A DNA stretch of 64,000 nucleotides, taken from positions 670,397 to 734,396 of the forward strand of contig JARFJB010002142.1 in the NCBI GenBank assembly GCA_036346205.1, written 5' to 3'. A program made the translations under genes and the position numbers. The DNA comes from Vesta saturnalis. Its lineage: Eukaryota; Arthropoda; Insecta; Coleoptera; Lampyridae. A model generated the notes under the pieces. It ran no database searches. It had not been told where the DNA came from and worked only from the letters and a program-made list of their open reading frames with translations. Shown one piece after another: positions 59,788 to 64,000 of this stretch (its first letter is position 1; every line of letters starts with the position of its first letter).

Positions 59788-60525
59788 TATAATGAATTCT
59801 TCTTGGGAAAGCAGCTGCATGCAGTCTAGCAGCCTCACTCGCATTCCTTGGACAGCACCATAATAATAATGAATATCGGCATATTCTTCATTTGAAAACA
59901 TGACTCAGGAAGGAAAACACGAACATGAACAAGAACATTAATAATAACAAGAACAAGAACGACTCAAAAACTAAATCACAATATCACTACAACAGAAAGA
60001 ACTCGTATTGAAATCAGCAAAACTGTAATAGCAAACAAATTTTGACAACTAACTTACTAATGTCAAGTCGTTGCTACGGTGATGAAAAGATATCAGTAAA
60101 GGAGACGTATTTCTTGCCGTAAATGTACAGATTGATTGAAAAGTGAGGGACAAATCGTCAATTCTCATCTACTGTACCATATTTTTGAAGGTAATTTTAT
60201 GTTCTAAAAGTTTTTCCTGAGGTGTATTCCTGTAACAATTCAGTAATTAGTACGTCAACCATAAGTTTTTTCATATCGTTGTGAAGCTTATGAAAAAAGG
60301 AAGTTTTTCCTTTATCGGCCATGTATCAAATCCATCTCTATTGGAAAAATATTCCTCTTGGAAATTTGTCTTGGAATTTGAAAAAAAATCATTTCTGAAT
60401 TCATTATGTCATTAAAATGTTGAATAATGAGTTTGTCTCGAATGAATTCAATATTCTTTAAGACAATTTCATCTTCTACAATTTCTCCTAATGTGTTTCT
60501 TGTAACTCTTCTAGTTTGGAAGATA
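59624..60525. other. Unassigned DNA with an (AT)n tract
   Basis: An (AT)n run lies at about 59731-59785. On the minus strand a stretch of roughly 65 codons without stops at about 60310-60510 (..RRVTRNTLGEIVEDEIVL..) was not recognised and lacks an ATG. Confidence 0.4.
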
Positions 60526-60682
60526 CAGCGTGATTTAAAAATAAGTCCACGAAATAGAAAAAATTAAAAAAGTTAATATCTTGGAAACCATCAACAATAG
60601 ACACACCTGTATTAACAATTTTTGTTCCTTTTGGCCAGAGGAATCAGCTGTTTTCGTTTTGGCCATCGAGTTTGGGTCACAC

Positions 60683-60684
<2 letters not shown>
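60526..60684. mobile_element. 159-bp mariner-type MITE
   Basis: CAGCGTGA at the left and TCACACTG at the right form terminal inverted repeats, each flanked outside by TA, the target used by Tc1/mariner transposases. The end motif TACAGTGTGACCC resembles the TACAGAGTGAGCC box of the mariner-associated repeat in the 29-38 kb units. Alternatively it could be one end of the mariner copy at 61-62 kb. Confidence 0.55.

Positions 60685-60686
<2 letters not shown>

Positions 60687-60762
<76 letters not shown>
60687..60762. repeat. (AT)n microsatellite
   Basis: About 75 bp of AT alternation starting at the TA target of the MITE, as if it expanded from that site. Confidence 0.95.
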
Positions 60763-60764
<2 letters not shown>

Positions 60765-61106
60765 CTATCTAATCAAAATTAAAGGAGCCCTAGAACTCAT
60801 CATTATAAGCAAAAAGTTCATATGTACATGGGTCCGAAATGCTTCGTTTCGAGATACAGGTATCAAAGTTGAAAAAAGAAATCGCATTTCTTCAATATTT
60901 TTGACTGTTTCGAAATAATTTCATGAAATTTCGTATACGGGTTTTTGACAGTTGTTATCAAAAGAGACATGTTTACTTTTAATATTAATTTCTTTTCTTG
61001 ATTTTTAATATTGATATTTTAGTGCTCCTTATAAGTTTTAAATCAATAAAAATAAAATGGTTACATTTCAAGAAAAACTCAAAAGTTTCATCCCAGGTGT
61101 CAAGAA

Positions 61107-62043
61107 TTAAAAATGTTCGATATGGGAACCTCTTATGATACAACAGATGTCAAGGCTGTATTCAAACTCTTGCCATACTTTGTTAAGAGTGTCTTGGTCG
61201 ATTGTTTTGTTGGCTCTGGTAATTCGTTGTTGTCTCAAGTATGTTTTCTGGTAATGGTATCTATCTTTGATGTATCCCCATAAGAACAAATCACAGAAGG
61301 TGATGTTCGGAGATCTTGGAGGCCAGTTCAAGAGTGCACCATCATTTGGACCAGCATGACCGATCCATCTGTCAGGCCACCGATTTCGACGTTCAGTCCT
61401 AACATCGAACTAGTAATGTGGACGTGCGCCGTCTAATTGCAGAATGAAATTTGGGTATTCTTGTTCTAATTGCGGTAGAAGCCATTCCGTCATCATGTAC
61501 AAGAAAATTATTCCATTTATGGTTTGTCCAAAAAAAGGCCCGTACACTTTGTTGTACGTGATAGCACAAAACACATTAACTTTCAAAGAATCGCGCATGT
61601 GCTTGATGTAGGTGTGTGGGTTCTCCGAGCCCCATATTCTGACATTATGTCTGTTCACTTTACCATACAAGTGGAATATGGCTTCACCACTAAAGACTAA
61701 CCATTTTACAAAGTTTCCATTTTCTATCAAGGCCTGCATGTTCTCATGAAATGAAAGTCTTAGAACTTTTGTTGTTTGGTTTTAATGCTTGAACAAGCTG
61801 AATTTTAAGGCTTGATATATACACTGTTGGCTGTGGTATACCAAGCTCTCTGCTGCATTTAACAGCAGATTTCTGTCGACTACGCATAAAACTTTACCTT
61901 ACCTACTCTACCACTTTCGAATAGTGATTGCTAAAGGGATCTTCATTAAATTTGGTTCTAAAGTGTCGTAGCACACTAATAACTGATTTATTGATGCGGT
62001 AATCCAATACACAAAATGCTTTCCTATCTTCAAACTCAGCCAT
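61107..62043 (-). pseudogene. Mariner-like transposase with mutated active site
   Basis: From an ATG at 62043: MAEFEDRKAFCVLDYR, a helix-turn-helix with SRELGIPQPTVY, then an open frame 61739-61410 (KVNRHNVRIWGSENPHTYI, LKVNVFCAI, VYGPFFG, ILQLDGARPHY), one TAG, and 61331-61107 (LNWPPRSPNITFCDLFLWGYI to HIEHF). This is the insect IS630-Tc1-mariner group. Second (QLDGARPH) and third (CDLFLWG) catalytic Asp are present. The first, normally in FSDEATFH, reads FSGEAIFH: Asp to Gly. Frameshifts near 61920 and 61760 and the TAG also disable it. It differs from the transposase of the 29-38 kb repeats but shares its ending (KHFEHL / HIEHF). Confidence 0.85.
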
Positions 62044-62176
62044 TACACAATTGACAACAGTTGACTTTAACAAACAGCAGATACGTACCTAAACCAATGT
62101 AAACGAAACTTTATGAGTTTTCCTTTCCAGTGTTACCAAGTGAAATGGTCTTAAAACAGATTAATCCAGTAATATT

Positions 62177-63909
62177 GTAAAGGGACGCCGTCAGATATCC
62201 CGATTTTTATTATTTTAATTAGTTCCCAAAGTTTATTAGCAAGACGCCGTCCATTTATAAAATTTTCCTATCATGATTAATTATTTGCTAGTAAAATACC
62301 AGTACTGATTCACAGAATTTAGTAAGATATCGTGACGCGCTAAATGCACAGGTGCAAACCATTATAAAAATTCGTAGAAGTTCTAGTAAAAGTTAAACAG
62401 ATTTCATAACGTTGCATAAAATTGCACAATAATTAATCATGCATCCTCCCTCCAGACGTAAATCCCAAAAACGTTTAAAAGTTTGTATACGTCAGAGCAT
62501 CTTCCACCAATACGGGCTTACGGAAGCTCACCACCAAAGTTTCGTAACCACCCTCGCGAATTCTATATAAAAACGCGGCACGCGCTGCGGATAAAAAAAA
62601 AGTTGTTGAAGTTGTTGAAAAAGAGGAGTTGAAAAAGAAGTCTTAAATAATATATTCGCGTTCGCGCCGACTGCTACCTGTTGTAAACCGTCCGCTTGTA
62701 ACCGCCGTCCGAGTAGAAATCGCGACTCCGCGACTTGATAGCATCACCGAAGTCAAAAGGTTAGAGTTGCAGAGATCTAACGGTGAAAGTACGTAAGTTG
62801 AGATACCTGGTGACCGGGATATGCAGGGTTGTAAGCCCGACGTACTCTTCTGTTACCAGACGTACTCTTCTGTTACTACACATACACACCTACACTGTGG
62901 AGTTTGAAGGGTAGTTGCCCGACATTCCATTTGACCGACCGAGATCCTATTGTTTGTTTAACGGTGGTTTGCCCAGATTTCTAACAAAGGAAATCCACCT
63001 GACAAATTTACACAAACCACCACAACACACCTCGACAAACGTACCAGCGACCGCCAGATACCTGTAATTAAAACCTCGTCGGAAGATTAAGCTGAACACC
63101 TCGTTAACGCCGTTAATCCAGTAATATAGAAACGTAACCGTAAACACTAGACGTGTCCGTCAGTATTAAATAACCACCTGTAAAGTAAACAAACCACCAC
63201 CGCCGCCACCGTAAAAACGTAAGTTAAACGCGAAAGAATTTACTTTAAAATAGAAAACGAAGGTTTTATATTTTAAAACCCAACATAACAAAAAGCTTTT
63301 AATTTTATTTTGTTTAAATAAAACCGGTATACTAAAATAATTAATTCGTAAGTAAACAAATAATACGCCGCTACCGTACAAGCTACCTAAATAAACGAAA
63401 AGCTTTCATTTATTTAAAAGGGCAAAATTGAATGTAAACGTGAATGAGTTTATTTTCATAAGAAAAGCAGGTATAAAATTTACACTTTAACCGACCGCTT
63501 TAAAATATTGATTATTTCTTTAAAGGCAGAGTTTGAACTCAGTGTCTTATCGCGCACGTGTTTATACAGCGTTATCTTGCTACCTGCTTCTGTATTTTAT
63601 ACAGGGACGTATTCAGGTAAAATTATTTATTTATTTCGACATTTAACCAGTATAAATTAAAACAGTTCGAGGACAAACAAGTCAAAACCCCAAACCTTCT
63701 ATTAATGTTACATTACAGAAACTCCAGAGGACCACCGAACCATTAGTACCTGGACGAAGGATGTCTACTTAAAGATACCCAAGAGGGAGTTAACCGTTAC
63801 ATTGGACACTCGAGAGCCGGGATCACAGTTCGTACATTTACCTGTATCTATATCTTAGTTGAAAATTAAATAACCATATAAATAGAAGTGTAATAAATAG
63901 GAAATAAAG

Positions 63910-63960
<51 letters not shown>
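62177..63960 (+). mobile_element. Possible LTR-like block, third TGTAAAG member
   Basis: Starts TGTAAAGGGACGCC. It has a TATA box (CTATATAAAAACGCGG, about 62563-62578) some 390 bp in, followed by a transcribed-leader-like stretch of mixed composition without long plus frames. The layout resembles the minus-strand blocks at 21176 and 28474. No pol sequence lies between here and the window end, so it may continue outside. A host promoter with a 5' UTR is the alternative. Confidence 0.35.

Positions 63961-63961
<1 letters not shown>
63909..63961. repeat. (AT)n microsatellite
   Basis: AT alternation of about 52 bp near the window end. Confidence 0.95.
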
Positions 63962-63964
<3 letters not shown>

Positions 63965-64000
63965 CCTTTGTAATCTATTTGTTCAACGTGTTGAGAGCCT

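Overview
This is an AT-rich eukaryotic window, almost certainly from an insect. It has host-type introns of about 45 bp, long (AT)n and (GT)n tracts, and a dense mix of arthropod transposon families: Jockey-like LINEs, another LINE with Lys/Glu/Arg-rich coding, Penelope-like elements, Copia and Gypsy LTR elements, mariner-like elements, piggyBac and P/THAP9 transposases. The order cannot be named from sequence alone. Only two loci look like host genes. One is the 3' half of a moesin-type ERM gene on the plus strand (9.1-10.4 kb). The other is a poly(ADP-ribose) glycohydrolase (PARG) gene on the minus strand (48.3-50.7 kb). Everything else recognisable is mobile or tandemly repeated DNA, mostly broken.

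Layout. 1-5.2 kb: AT-rich DNA, two GT-rich satellites, a Jockey-like reverse transcriptase (RT) remnant and the 3' end of a Penelope-like element with a GIY-YIG domain. 5.2-9.1 kb: gene-poor, with a scrap of Jockey ORF1. 9.1-10.4 kb: moesin-like exons. 10.7-12.0 kb: Jockey ORF1 (gag-like) pseudogene. 12.3-14.5 kb: a foldback element whose arms carry tRNA-like, outward-facing pol III promoter boxes. 16.3-21.8 kb: a Copia element bounded by GTAAT, carrying two younger insertions with their own target-site duplications (TSDs). 22-28.5 kb: a decayed Gypsy element and an LTR-like block. 29.3-38.6 kb: three copies of a roughly 3 kb unit that contains a mariner-like transposase. 35.9-36.5 kb: a LINE 3' fragment. 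39.6-45.7 kb: a LINE split by a 3,488 bp inverted-repeat element flanked by TATAT. 46.6-48.1 kb: an inverted repeat copy and a second Penelope-like end. 48.3-50.7 kb: PARG. 52.1-54.9 kb: a repeat field with twenty exact TCAAGGTCA motifs. 55-64 kb: a minisatellite, an RT scrap, piggyBac remains, a large inverted repeat, a P/THAP9 transposase fragment, a MITE, a mariner-like pseudogene and a third LTR-like block.

The genes do not form a pathway. The ERM protein would link membrane to actin, and PARG would remove poly(ADP-ribose). The most informative structures are the nested insertions, which can be dated relative to one another because removing the insert and one TSD restores the host reading frame. 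Copies of the same repeat, and the PARG exons, differ mainly by one-base and short indels. Some apparent frameshifts may therefore be assembly errors rather than biology.
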